Shown here: piece after piece, positions 22,515 through 35,809 of the stretch
How the letters are laid out: each line of letters begins with the position of its first letter
How positions within the stretch are numbered: position 1 is the stretch's first letter
Origin: Nepenthes gracilis
Taxonomy: Eukaryota; Streptophyta; Magnoliopsida; Caryophyllales; Nepenthaceae
Assembly: GCA_033239525.1 (NCBI GenBank)
Contig: BSYO01000033.1
Coordinates: 9,415,501-9,479,500 of the forward strand
DNA: 64,000 nt
Direction: 5' to 3'
The notes under the pieces: model-generated
What the model was told of the DNA's origin: nothing
Database searches by the model: none
What the model saw: the letters and a program-made list of their open reading frames with translations, nothing else
Made by a program: the position numbers and the translations under genes

Positions 22515-23301
22515 TGTTGGCGCAAAACACGCGGAAGGCACGGTGACTGAGCGGACAAGGTTCTCGGACAGCTACACGGAGCAGAGCTCTCGGACGGACA
22601 CAAAAGTAGAGATAGAGAACGAAAGAGAACATACAAATTTAACGTGGAAAACCCTTCTTTCAACAAGGAAAAAACCACGAAAGAATGCACTATAAAAGGA
22701 TTGTTTACAAGTGTTAGCTACACAAGCTCAAACGAAAGAAAACAATCTCAAGTGTGCAACCTCTCTTACTAAAGTGTTTCTCACTCTATCTTTACAAAGC
22801 TTGCCCACAGCTCTCTCTCTCAAGCTCTTCCTACAAAATGTCTCAACTCACACACACTCTTACAAGCAAGGGCACAAGCTCTATATATATATACACAGAG
22901 GCAGGGTGGACAGCCAGCCACCCTACTGGCCGTAGGTTACAGAACCTACGCCCCTAGGCCTGCCATGGCAGGCGTATGCCTGGCGTGCCAGATGGCAGAT
23001 CTGACACCTGGAAAGTTGTGGCCGCCACAACTTTCAAGTAGGGTAGGTGACCAACCCACCTGCAGAAACGGCCGCAGCAGGCCTACAAGGATAGAGTCAA
23101 CGCCTACGCCACAACTTTCAAGTAGGGTAGGTGACCAACCCACCTGCAGAAACGGCCGCAGCAGGCCTACAAGGATAGAGTCAACGCCTACACTTTAGAG
23201 TCCTCGTCCACGTCCTCTCGGACATGACGCTTCAAACAAAGTCCTCGTCCATTCTTCCAATGGAGTCCGCGGACTACTGCCACTCGGGAGTGACCCCAAC
23301 A
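22515..23301 (-). repeat. Copia 5' LTR (787 bp) with an 84-bp tandem duplication
   Basis: The ends are tgttgg and ccaaca. It is about 85 bp longer than its partner because an 84-bp block (23024-23107) is repeated perfectly at 23108-23191. The other LTR has one copy. The block lies in U3, upstream of the TATA motif (about 22882-22894 on the plus strand), where duplications can alter promoter strength. Confidence 0.95.
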
Positions 23302-25309
23302 CTTAGTCAAAACATATGCACTAAACATAGCAAAATAAACTCAAATTGCACATCAAATATTAACTATTAAACTCATGAGTATAAGAAATATAACAATACT
23401 ACTTATTCAAAAAAGAAATATAACAATGTATAATAATTTTTAATAAGAATAATTATTTTTAACAAATGAAACAACTATGAGACAACTCTGAATAAATCAA
23501 CTATAAAATAGTGTTTATTATAAAATAATCCCATCTAAATAATTTCATTATAATCTAGTAAAGAATTGTTAAATAGCAACCCTTGTAACATACCTAATAA
23601 CTTACAAAAAAAAAAAATACACTAAGAAATAAAAATAACAAAATAGTAATATGCCCTAAAAAATAATACTAGAATAATATATCTTACTTTGGCAAATAAA
23701 AGAACTTAAATTAGATATAGACTAAATAACTAACCCCTTTATTTTCTCTTATTTTCTCTTCTCTCTCTTTGTGTGACACTTCTTATATGAGAAAATAATT
23801 TTAGATATCCTAAAATCGTGTCAGAAATAACTTTATATTGAAAATAATGTATGAGATCTGATCAGGCATGTATTAAGTATGACTTCCTCAACAAACATTC
23901 TACGAGTGCTCCTAAAGTGCGCATTAGGTGCGATCTTTTAGGATAAATTGTGTATATGTGTTCGTTAGGCACCCATCTTACACCACTCATTTAGACAAAC
24001 GGTGCGCGTATTCTCTTTTAAATGCTTATCATATGTCAATTAATTGACCTTCAATTGACCATTAGCCAACCTTCGTACAAACATTGTGCAACTATTTAAT
24101 TTCCTTTATCATTCAAATTACCCTTGATTGACCTGTAATTGACCTTTGTACGAATATTGTATGATCCTTGCTTGATATTTTTGTCCAATTATTCCACGTG
24201 CAAACGTCTCTCATCTTTTGGATGACTTATTTGTTTATTATGATACTCATAAAGGAGTAACCTAAAACCCACCACAAATATCTCATAGCTAAGTCTTCTA
24301 ACCTCTCTCTCCCTTTTGTCCTACTACATATTTGTTAGATGATTAAAATTAACTTATATATTAGTGACTAATCTAAAAAGTGATCACCAGTTCTTCTGGA
24401 ACTCTTATTTTAATTTGTTACATGCATAATCTTAGTTAAAGGTCTCAAGTATCCTGATAAGAGATATTCAGAGCAAATCTAAATTCCAAGTTTGTATTTT
24501 ATTGTTGTCTATATTTTACCAACGATAAAAATGATAATGATGAAGGTGCCGCCACAAATAGAAGGTGGAATAAAAGGAGCGGTCATAATTGGAACAACTG
24601 CAACCCCGAACAGGAGGTGCCTTTAACATGATGAGATATTATCAATGCATAGTGGTGAAAGAGGTTTTTCAACAACAACTACCTGCACAACTTCTCAGAC
24701 CAGACGAGCCAGGGGGTGACTAGGTAGATTGTATGTGCCCATTTTCTTTGTCCGCTATGACCTTTTCAGAGTATAAAATTTTTATTGATGTGCAATTTTT
24801 AACTCTTAAATATACAATTTTATAAATATACAAGATCTTTTTCATTGATAAGAACTTTTTTAATATTTAGGTGAGTGATTTTCACATTTCTTAAGTTAGT
24901 AATTCTCTAACTAAAATATTTGAAATAGTAATTTTTTTATAATTCTACAAGCATTATCTTCTACAATTTAAAAATATGCAATCTATTTCTTTTTACATTT
25001 ATTTTTAAATTTGTGTTACATCTGATGCATTGCTGTATTCGAATTGTTGAATAGGTTAGGGAGTTGCTTAACTCTCCTAGTGGGTCGAATTAGAGCCAAT
25101 CCGATTCCTATTATTTTAAATTTGAATTTTGTACAACACAACTAATAAATAAGATATTAGAGGATGTTGGCAATTTACTTTTTAATATATTCTTCAACGT
25201 TCAAGTTAGAAATCTCTCTGCAATGAGAGAAAGAATGAGGAATATAAGATATGTATGCATAGATTCATGAAAAAGGAGGGTTGTGCTGTTAACAGAGGGT
25301 TAGACTTTG
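23302..25309. other. AT-rich DNA without recognised genes
   Basis: It begins with the right TSD of the copia element (cttag, 23302-23306). No ORF with a family signature, RNA gene or LTR pair is seen. A less AT-rich patch at 24540-24740 has no readable protein. Confidence 0.5.
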
Positions 25310-25617
25310 GTGAGTGCGTTCAGCCAAGAGGCAGCTTTTAGAAATGGAAGACGAGGCTCCAAAGGGTGGCCCGACTAGGTGCGGCTTCTAGAGATGAAGG
25401 ATGAGGCTCCGAAGGGTATGCCCAACCAAGAGGTTGCTTTGATATAAAGGATGAGGCTCCAAGATGAGGCTCAAAGGGTGTGTCCAATTAGGAGGCAGCT
25501 TAGAGATGGAGGATGAGGCTCCGAAGGATGTGCTTAGCCACGGGGTGGTTTTGAGATGGTAGATGAAGTTTTGACAGGTACGTTTAGATAGGGGGCGATT
25601 TTGGGATGGAGGACAAG
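25310..25617. repeat. About 50-bp tandem repeat (about 6 degenerate copies)
   Basis: The word ggatgaggctccgaaggg or a variant recurs at about 25350, 25400, 25451/25464, 25512 and 25562. Between the words are g-t-c-cagccaagaggcagct-type spacers. The period of 49-50 is not a multiple of three, and stops occur in all frames, so it is not a coding repeat. It lies about 270 bp outside the tentative Gypsy-II LTR edge. Confidence 0.75.
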
Positions 25618-25885
25618 TGTAACAGAATGGACCATAATCCTCTAATGACCTCTGTTAATATTCATATTAAAAGTGACAGACCAAAGCTCTAAGTGGGCTA
25701 CAGAACTCGTCCGTCCATGTCAAAGTGTAAATGAGTAATGAGACGAATATAAATAATCAGGCATTATATAATAGTGTACACAGGATCCAAACTTGCCGAA
25801 TCTTTTAAGTCGGCCTCATCTTGGCCAGCCAAGATTTTAGGTCGACCTTATCTAGGTCGATCGGCTCTTAGGGAGAAACCATTGG

Positions 25886-27723
25886 TGTATGAGATGTCAT
25901 TAGGAACCAAAATTTCTTAAACCACAAAGTTCAGTGAAAGTATACAATTATCCATTAATTTCTACAGCGGAATCGTGATGCAAAAGTTTCTAAAATGACC
26001 AAAAATACATCAAGGTTGATCATATACAGGTACATGAATCCAGATTGGCCTTCTATCCTAGCTACTCCGTCTGGCTCTACTCTTTCTCGTTCGGCATGAA
26101 TTCTTACTCGTTTGAAGGTAAAAAAAAGGAATGAGTTAGCAAATTACTCAACAAGGTACAAATAAGTAAGGATATGCATAAATATAGCTTCGAAACAAAA
26201 TTAAAAGAAACGGAATGAGAGCATTTGCATACAAAAATATAAAACATGGGTCAAAGATATTTTCATGGGAATTGATTTCCAAAACGAATTCAATTCCAAA
26301 ACCAACTTTCCTTTAATGGCTACATTTTAGGCTTGCACATACTTGGCCATCATATATTAATAACAATTATATTTTAAGCCTGCAGCTACTTGACAATCGT
26401 ATATCAATAATGGCTACATTTTAGGCCTGCAGTTACTCGGCCACGTATATTAATAACGGCTATATTTTAGACCTGTAACTACTTGAGCAATGTATATCAA
26501 TAACGACTACATTTTAGGATTGTAACTGCTCGGCCATCATAGATCAAATCCAATTTTCTTAAGTCTTGAGCTTCAATTAACTAAAGTCTTTAAAGAGCAA
26601 ACTTACCTTTACAAATGGCAAACAAATATGCAAACGAATGAGATCTTTAAATATGCAAACTGATATTGTTGGCAGTAATTAAACATATAAAATAACATTT
26701 TCATATACCATGGCTTAAACTGTACCAAATCTTGTTGCAATACTGAACTCAATAAATAGAAGAAAATCTAACAATATTCAAGTATGAACTGTAGAACAAA
26801 ATCCTGCATGTAAAGTATAACACATGCACTGAATATAAAATTTCATCATAAACATGAGGAAACAAGTATCATGGCATGCATTATGTAGAAACATAGCGTA
26901 GAAGGGTATTAGAACAATAATACCTGAAGAATGCGAACAAGAATTAGCAACAGTCAAAGGCAAAGTATAGGGTACACTTGCCTGATCCTGATCTATCAAT
27001 TCCCTTACTCAATCTAACATGAAATTCTTCCTCTCCTTCTTCTCTTTCATGCTTTTCTTGGATTTTTGGCATACTCTTTCCTAACCCCCAAATCTAGTAT
27101 TTATAGGCAATGGGTAGATAGAAGCAGGTGGGGGTAGGCACCTATTTGGTACTTCTTTTCTCACTTAGTCTCCCCTTTCTGGAAGATCAACGGAGTAGGT
27201 GAAAACAAGGTATGGGTCTGAATTAACTTTATTAAATATCTCATTATCTCTCGTTCTCACTCTCTGAGTCCTCAATCTCTTTTAAATGATCTCGGTCTCT
27301 TTCTAATTTTCTAAATGACCTCGATCTCTTTCTAAGTTTCTGTTGTTGTTGTTCATTTATAGATTGTGGTTTCATGGTCATTTTGGTTATCTCTCTAATT
27401 TCGGTCAACTACTATAATTCTAGTCAACTCTCTTAATTGGTCAATATTCTATTCTTTTCGTCTTTCTACTCTGGTAATCTATCTTCACTGATCGATAATC
27501 TAGTCCGACCGCCTATCTAATTTGGTCAACTATCTTTATCGATCACCTTTCTAATACGGGCAACCATTTTTCAAATCACTCAACCATCTATTTTGGTCAA
27601 CTGTTTTGGCCGGTAAACAATTTAATCTGACCGTCAACAATTCCTAACCGGTCGTCTTGCTATCTAGGTCAATCTTCCCATTAAGGTCATGAGAGACTAA
27701 GTTTTAGAAACCGAATCTTTACA
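25886..27723 (-). mobile_element. Gypsy-II 3' LTR (left edge tentative)
   Basis: The inner edge is firm: on the minus strand the PPT ggggagaat is followed by TGTAAAGATTCGG starting at 27723. The outer edge is inferred at a TG at 25886 (minus-strand terminus atctcataca), giving about 1.84 kb. On the minus strand the LTR shows ccttgttgagtaatttgct near 26150, matching the cttgttgagttttggctcac motif of the other long LTRs here. It contains a 46-48-bp minisatellite and, at 27380-27690, a degenerate run of ggtcaact-type short repeats. The matching 5' LTR would lie beyond the window. Confidence 0.6.
26318..26550. repeat. 46-48-bp minisatellite inside the Gypsy-II LTR (5 copies)
   Basis: Units start near 26318, 26364, 26412, 26458 and 26505. 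The consensus is ggctacattttaggcctg, then cagctacttggccatc, then atatatcaataa. Copies differ at several positions, so the array is not recent. Confidence 0.85.
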
Positions 27724-27737
27724 ATTCTCCCCAACTT
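27724..27737 (-). other. Gypsy-II polypurine tract
   Basis: The minus strand reads aagttggggagaat, directly before the LTR start at 27723. It follows the typical gypsy tail acgaaattttataagttgg. Confidence 0.8.
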
Positions 27738-27807
27738 ATAAAATTTCGTTCTCGAAATTTGACAAGACTATATACATACCTTAGGGAAATAATTAGGGGT
27801 ACTTGCT

Positions 27808-28209
27808 CTAGATCTCTGCTTCATGTTCCCATGTAGCTTTCTTAGTGGAGTGATCATTCCATAAAACTTTTACTAGAGGGATGGTCTTCGTGCGCAATAT
27901 TTGGTCCCTCTGGTAAATCTGTACCAGTTCCTCATCATAATATACATTTTTACGAATAGTCAGAGGCTCAAAATCAATTACATGCGTTGGATTGTGGATA
28001 TATTTATGAAGCATTGATACGTGAAACACATCATGAACGTCATCCGAATTTGGAGGCAGGGCTAATCGGTAAGCTACTTCACCAACTTTCTCCAGAATTT
28101 CAAAGGGTCCAATGAAGCTCGATTTTAACTTTCCTTTTACTCCAAATCGGGATGTTCTTTTAGATGGTGATACTTTTAATAATACAAAATCACTGACTTC
28201 AAATTTCAA
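27808..28209 (-). pseudogene. Gypsy-II integrase C-terminus with chromodomain-like end
   Basis: The 133-codon open stretch includes FEVSDFVLLKVSP, FGVKGKLKSSFIGPFEILE, YRLALPPNSDDVHDVFHVSM and LHKYIHNPTHVIDFEP. It ends with RDQILRTKTIPLVKVLWNDH and KKATWEHEAEI, the weak chromodomain typical of plant chromoviruses (Tekay/Del-like). In active elements this domain guides integration to heterochromatin. The frame is open here, but the upstream core is broken. Confidence 0.88.
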
Positions 28210-28836
28210 CGCCGACTTCCTTTTGTCTGTGCAGCTCTTTTACCTACTTTGAGCTACTTTTAAATTATCATGAATCAACATGATTTTCTTCGTTGTCTCC
28301 TTAATAATTTTTGGACCTAGCAATTGCCTATCTTCCGTTTCTTCCCAATGAATAGGCGATCGGTATTTTTTCCTATATAGAGTTTCAAACGGTGTCATGT
28401 CAATACTAATCTAGTAATTGTTATTATAAGCAAACTTTATCAGAGCCAAATGATAATCTCAACTACCTTTCATCTCTAACACTGAGGCCCTTAGCATGTC
28501 CTCTAATATTTAAATGGTGCGCTCTAATTGATCATCTGTTTGAGGATAATAATCCGTGCTAAATTTCAATCCTGTCCCTAATTCTCAATGAAAGATTTTT
28601 TAAAATTTTAAGACAAACCTTGGATCTCGATCAGATACAATCGAGGCTGGCACACTATGGAGCCTAACAATCTCATTAATATATAGTTGAGCCAATCAAA
28701 CCCAAGAGTAGGTCATCCGGATTGCCAAAAAATGGGCCAATTTTGTCAGCAAGTCAATAATAAACCCATATAGCATCATGGTTCTTCGGAGTTCTAGGCA
28801 AACCAGATACAAAATCTATCGCAATATCTTCGGAGT
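28210..28836 (-). pseudogene. Gypsy-II integrase catalytic core, broken
   Basis: The minus-strand translation shows IAIDFVSGLPRTPKNHDAIW, then [11 protein letters not shown] (second catalytic Asp present), STDYYPQTDDQLERTI (Glu present) and TPFETLYRKKYRSPIHWEE. The position of the first catalytic Asp (normally in a V-V-D-R-L-T-K stretch) reads VYY*LADKIG, so it is lost and followed by a stop. Several other TGA, TAA and TAG codons lie within, some compatible with C-to-T changes. Confidence 0.85.
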
Positions 28837-29037
28837 TCAACTTGGGATGGGCATCGGTTGTAGCAGTCCAGCCGGTTTCCTTCTGTTGGCTTTCAATTGT
28901 TGACATATAAGACATTTATTCACAAAAGTCATAATTTCTTTCTTCATATTTCTCCACCGGAACCTTTTCCTTAAGTCCTGGTATATCTTATTAATTCCAA
29001 GGTGAAGTATATACCTGGTTTGCTGGGCTTCTTTCAT
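28837..29037 (-). pseudogene. Gypsy-II integrase HHCC zinc-binding domain
   Basis: The open 66-codon stretch contains the zinc-binding pattern: YILHLGINKIYQDLRKRF with the two His-position residues partly changed (HLGINK where HPGxxK is usual), then CLICQQLKANRRKPAGLLQP with both Cys present. It lies directly upstream of the core in the same orientation. Confidence 0.85.
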
Positions 29038-29329
29038 AATCTCTTCCTTAAGCTCCTTATTCTCAGGTACACATAACCGATCCCTAAATCTCAGGACTCT
29101 ATCAGCTCAGATATTAAAATCAACTATGTAGTCTTTCTTCAAGTTTTTAGTAATCTCCATCAAGAAGGGATCATTCGCTTGCCCCTCTTTGATTCTCTGC
29201 AACACCTTCGGCTGCATTTGAAGATAATATAGTAGTATTCGATTGCCTTTGACGTATCATTGAATATTACAATACTTTATACAATCCAACGTCTCCATCT
29301 CCTTAATCTGCAATCTTGCCACAAAGCTT

Positions 29330-29825
29330 GATCAGCGACTTGAAACGTCAGCCACCATATTGGCTTTTCCTGGCTGGTATTGGATTTCACAATTATAATT
29401 TTTTAGAAATTTGATCCACCTCATTTGCCTCATGTTCAACTCCTTCTACGAGAATAAATATTTTAAATTCTTATAGTTAGAATATACAAAAAACTTCTCA
29501 CCGTACAGATAATATCTCTAGATTTTCAATACAAATACCACGACAGCTAGTTCTAAATCATGGGTTGGATAATTTCTTTCATAAATTTTCAACTGTTAGG
29601 ATCCATAAGCAATCACCTTTCCATGTTCCATTAAGACATAACCTAATTCGGTCTTAGAGGTATCACAGTATATTAACAATCCACCTGATCCGTCCGGAAT
29701 AATCAAAATCGGCGTGAAGGTTAACCAGTCCTTTAACTCTAGAAAACTTTGCTCACATTCCTTTATCCATTCAAACTTAACCTCCTTCTTCATTAACTGA
29801 ATGAGCGGCATAGCAATTCAAAAAA
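29330..29825 (-). pseudogene. Gypsy-II RNase H domain
   Basis: The sequence starts at 29825 beside the insertion and shows IAMPLIQLMKKEVKFEW (written in two frames), LLIYCDTSKTELGYVLMEHG (catalytic Asp in YCDTS), then YPTHDLELAVVVFVLK (Glu), KELNMRQMRWIKFLKNY and IQYQPGKANMVADVSSR (Asp). Stops interrupt the domain after FVLKI and within LKYLFS*KEL. RT lies on the other side of the 29-kb insertion at 58986. Confidence 0.85.
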
Positions 29826-30016
29826 AATTCTGTATTATCTCAAATTTTTATTCGATTTAACTGAGATTATTTATTATTATTTTGGATATTTTGGGTGTAA
29901 AAAAATTAATTAAATATTATAAAATTTTAATGAATATTTGAATTATTTAGGCTAGCGCCCGAATTGCGCTCATACTGTCGCTTCAGTATCGATTTGGGTT
30001 TTAAAATACAAGAAAT

Positions 30017-30983
<967 letters not shown>

Positions 30984-33060
30984 AGTAAGAAAAGAAGAAG
31001 AAGTAGAAGAAGAATAACGGGAGCATGGGTTTTGGAAAGAAAAGAGAGGAGAGAGAGAAAGAGAGAGAGAAGAGAGAAATATGAGAGATTGAGGTTTTGG
31101 GGTTTGAATTCGACGTGGAGCTAGTTGGAGAAGTGATAGATCAGGTTAAGACAAGTGCACCCATACTCTCATCTTTCCTTTTCTTGTACTTTTGTTTGAA
31201 TTTTTTCAGGTATCCTCGTTCCGATACCCAAATAAATTTATATTTTCTATTACTCATGACTTAAATATGAAAATAATTCAATTTCATTTCTAATTTGTGA
31301 GATTTGTGCAGTTTTTTGCACCCAAAAATCCCAACCCGTGCTTAGACCATTTTCACCAATTATTTTGAATTTTATGCATGATTTGGCCTTAGATAATGGT
31401 TATCCATAACATGGGCACACACATACATGAATTTCACTCTCGATTTCATAGTTTTGACTGATTTTTGGACATGGAACCCTAACCTCTCGATTAAATTGGG
31501 GTTCATACATAAATTAGATTTAGAACATTGTAACCCGTACCATGAAGATGTTAATTTATCAATTGGATGTCCGAATTTGCACATATAGACCCTATACCCA
31601 TGTGGGCACTGTTCACCCAAATTTTTGGGAGATTTTTGCATAATTTTATTTTGTTTAATTTGGCATTTAATTACATATAGTTATAGATGTTCAATTGTAT
31701 AGTCCGAAAATATATTTGTGAACCGTTTATAAAGAAAATATTATCCGAAAGTTCTAAAGTTACATTTGGTCATGATGGTAAGAGTTTCTATTTTTTCGAT
31801 GTTTTATGATATTCATGTATATAATTTAAATTATATAAAGATTCAAACCCATAAAAAATATAAGAATTATGAAAATATACGAAGGGAATGCCACAATTTA
31901 ATATATGTATGATTTGTTTTCTAGGAGTGAGAGCTATGTGAAAGAAATTTGGTGGACATTCCCTCAAAGAATAAGAAATCATGAAAGTATGACCATGGAA
32001 TTATATTAGAGGATAATATTTCCTGGAAAGCCATTGATATTACATTGAATATTTAAGGATTATCCTAACCGCGTATTGTAGCGGGTGATATCCCTTAGCA
32101 TGCCTTAGGATATTATTGTGGGGGCACGAAGAAATTCCCCGTATATTTTTATTAGCATTTTTATTGGCCCCGTATACCAGGTGATAGGTCTACCGCTCAC
32201 CATATGGCATATATTTTATTGGCTCCGTATACCGGGTGATAGGTATACTGTTTTCCATAGGACATTAAAATCTGACACATCATGGGTAGCTTCTTAGAAT
32301 GTGTGGATGTATACGCATTCCTTTTCTTGTTCTCCCATACTTTAGCTAGTAAGGCTTATTAGCTCTAATCTGTAAAAATAAGTAATTATGTATAATTTAC
32401 ATCCTGAAGAGAAGAAGGATAAAGTATGAAAAGTTAATTATGTTCCAAAAGTATATTCGATCATGTCTTATGTTTACGCATCCACGTTATACTCGTATAT
32501 CCCTCTTATGTTTTATTTTGCTTATATTGTTTATCGTCTTGATTATATTGTACTTGTTGAACATTTGGCTCACTTTTACTACTTTCTTCCCTCTAGATAA
32601 GCATACCCTTATGCTTAATGAGGCCGAGTAGAGTATAGGAGTTGGTCAGGAAGCAGATTTGGAAGAAGAAGCCTCGAGGACTTAGTTTTGTAATTTCGTC
32701 TTTGGTGGATCATGTATTATTATTATTCATGGTTTTTGATACTATATATGTATATATCGATGATGTCACACTCATAGTATAGTATCTTCTGTGATTGACT
32801 AATATATGCGCTTCCGCAGGTCTTTATGGTTTTATTGTGAGTACCTAGTGGCATCTTCATTGAGCCGTTGTCATAACCGAAATTATAATGTCGGTACCAC
32901 GTGATGGGTGTGACTGTTTGGATCATATGTATATGGTTGTTGAGTTCTATTGTGGTTGTATATTGTGTTGTATAGGTTATATACAAGTTTGTATTTGTTT
33001 GGCAGTTGTTTTTCTGCTAGCACTCTGTCGGATTTTTGAAAGAAAATGTGGTCCGTCATA

Positions 33061-33453
33061 ATTAGTGTCAGATAAAGAGATGCCTTAGATTTAATTTGAA
33101 TCGTATATAGAAGCTTAGGTTAGAGTAAGATTAAATAAGTAGATTTAGGTGTAGGATAATTATATTAGACCGGATAGTCCTAGTAATCCTGATTAGGATA
33201 GCACTAAGTTAGGATCGATAGTTAAATTTGATTGTCTAACTTATACTATCCTAGTTAGTGTCTTAAGAGTAGGATAACCGAAATTGTCCTAATTTTAGAA
33301 AAATTTTTAGCATTGGCTTCTAGACGAGGGTTTACTTGTGGTGGTGGTCAACCAAGGGGCCAAGAAGAGAAGTTGTAAGGAGGCACCTTAAGGGTTAAAT
33401 TTAATTTATGTCAATTTAGTGTTCGAGTTGATTGGTGTCAATTCAAGGCATAG
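33061..33453 (+). other. Outer element leader with degenerate PBS
   Basis: Just inside the LTR the sequence attagtgtcagataaagagatg corresponds to attggtatcagagaaagcgagatg in related copies, so an iMet-type PBS with several changes lies at about 33063-33073. The rest is non-coding leader. It ends with catag (33449-33453), the left TSD of the array. Confidence 0.7.
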
Positions 33454-35796
33454 TTTGAGATCCCAATCCTGGAACACGATAATTATGAAATAATTATGTA
33501 GATGAAAATCATGTTTGGTTTAAGTATAGTGAAAAATTTGATACCGAAACAAAATGAGACGAAATAGGCCAAAATAGGAGGTGCGTTCAATGGGTGCTTG
33601 ATCAGTGCTCGAGTGGAATTTTATGAATACGACCGCCTGAGGCGACGCAGGAGCAAGGTAGAGATATGGGGTTGGCGCTCAACGGGCGCTCGGGCGCCAA
33701 CCCAGGCGCCAATTTGCAAGAACTAGCGCTCGATGCCCGCTCGACGGGCGCTCGAGCGCTGGTCATGAGGGCAGTTATGTGACCTACTTTCCTTCGTTTT
33801 AAAAGGGAAAATTTGGGGGAAGGCTTAGTAGGGCTCGACGGAACACAAAGAGGAGAAGGAGGAAGGAGAGAAAAGGGAATAGAGGAGGGGAAAATCCATG
33901 ATCCAATTCGATCCGGGTAAAAATAATGGTAGATCGAGTTCAGGTAAGTATACTTCAGATATTATATACCGTTTTTACAATGTTTTGATATCTCTGAAAT
34001 TGTATTTATACTCTAAATTTATTTTTCTCCATGTTTTACATAAATAAAGCTTGTTTCTTCTGATTAACCAGACAGATTTCATGTTTACATATATATACTG
34101 CAATATTTGGCATCGATTTCATGTAAATGCATGTGTTTGGTATCCGTTTTATATCTGAAATATTTATCGAAACCCTAGGTACGAAAATGAAGGGATTTAA
34201 TGTTTAAAATCCATAATTTCTTGCATGGACAGTAAATTTGTAAAATAGTATTGTTCATGATATGATTTTCAACAAAAAAATTTAAACGGAACTGTACTGT
34301 TAAGTTTCTGTTGATTTATGAAGTATTCTGAAGGATTAATTGCAAAATCCTAACTGGTTTTTGAAGCTTGATGAGTTATAAGTTAAAGAATGAGGAGAAA
34401 ACTATTTATAATTCTGTCAATTAGGACCCAAAACTGATATACGATTATGTGAGGTTCTTCGGCATGCATTAGGACATTACGGTGGCAATTGTGGATAATT
34501 CTGTCCATAGAGTTATACGTGATCCGTCTTTTCTCAGGGCATTAATTAAGGAGGGCAGTATACTGATCTTTGGGGTTAATAATCCTCCGATTCTGGAGGC
34601 TAATAATCCTCCATCGGCTTTAAATTGTGTGTTGTAGAACATGTTCGGCCCTTATATGTCACTGACACTGGCTCTGAATTGTGTGGAGTAAATACAATCT
34701 ATCCCCGATTACTCGCCCCTCGGCTAGTAGGATACGCTTATTGGGTCCTTAGAATATCGAATTAGAATTTCTGAAGAAACACGTAAGTTTTGGAATTATT
34801 CTATGAAACTGTTGCATGTTTAAGGAGAATCATGCTTTATTCTTGTTTCCATGAGTTGTTTCTATTCTTCTTATCTGATATTAACGTAGTTTTCTGCCCT
34901 AACATATTTATATTATAGTCTGAAAGTATGATTTATGTTTTCTGAGATATGTTTATATGGAACTATGCTTTCCTCATGAATTATATATATGTTTCTATTT
35001 CCCTGGCAATTTCTATGATTTTCTGCATTTATATTCTGCTAATATTTCCGTAATTACTATCTTATCGCGTTTATACTTTCAATACAACTGTACCTGCTTT
35101 ACTTATTATGTTCATCATGAGATTATTATATTCCACAATTTTAGTATCTTGTTGAGTTTTGGCTCACTATTTTATTTTTTCTCCTCTAGATAAGGATATA
35201 GAGAAGATATCGAACGATTAGGCATAGTTAGAGATTAGCAAGGAAGGTTCTGAAATCTCGATGAAGTCTCAAAGATTATCTTAAAGTATTTTAAAAAATC
35301 TAATAGTTCTGCATATGCCATAGAATTTTGTAAAGAAAATTATGTATAAATGATTGTAGCATGTTCTTAGAATTGTATTTATACTTCCCAGAGTATATCT
35401 TGGGTATAGTTGCTTCCACTATATGTTTTTGGATTTCTGTATAGGTCCTAAATAGTATCTCTTATCTGAATTCTGGTGTAGTGGATAGGGCTGTCAAATT
35501 AAAATCATAGGTGGCACTTGTGGTCCTGTGAATGCGTGTTGTAGAAAAATTACGGTATTTTTAATAGTTGTGTGCTTGTACTAGTCCTACTTTTGTTTCA
35601 TGGTCATAATTTTGAGGTTTGGCTAAAGAGTATGCTTTGTATAGGTTATAATATACAGGAGGTATTTTGGTATCTGTCAAATTTTAGATAGAACTCTGTT
35701 AAAAATTTTACAAAATTTACTAATTTAAATTTATGAATTTTGTTCTGAATTTGTTTGTCGGATGATCCTATAGGGTTTAGGATCCACTCCATCACG
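33454..35796 (+). repeat. Array LTR-A (2343 bp)
   Basis: It starts tttgagatcc (TGTGAGATCC in C and D, so the terminal TG has decayed) and ends ccatcacg (CA to CG). It contains GC-rich palindromic words (33600-33770), a conserved gttttaaaagg core-promoter-like motif at about 33795, a consensus splice donor (cag|gtaagta, GT at 33944) and the cttgttgagttttggctcac motif near 35150. Confidence 0.85.
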
Positions 35797-35798
35797 AT

Positions 35799-35809
35799 TG
35801 GTACCAGAG
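35799..35809 (+). other. PBS after LTR-A
   Basis: The motif tggtaccagag differs from the iMet PBS tggtatcagag at one base. It starts two bases inside the LTR. Confidence 0.8.

Larger units (their letters stand above)
17770..23301 (-). mobile_element. Complete Ty1/copia (Tnt1-like) retrotransposon
   Basis: The 5.5-kb element has LTRs of 702 bp (left, 3' LTR) and 787 bp (right, 5' LTR) with TGTTGG...CCAACA ends. A perfect 5-bp TSD, cttag, lies at 17765-17769 and 23302-23306. PBS, PPT and a gag-pro-int-RT-RNase H order confirm Ty1/copia on the minus strand, and motifs such as SKIPYSSAVGSLMYA place it near Tnt1/Tork elements. By hand count the LTRs differ at about 22 substitutions in 700 bp, nearly all transitions, plus a few indels. 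That suggests insertion of the order of one million years ago under usual plant rates. Six premature stops make it non-autonomous, but structurally it is the best-preserved element here. Confidence 0.95.

Noticed and set aside
22125..22550. 141-codon plus-strand frame opposite copia gag
   Set aside because: Antisense shadow of gag; no motif.
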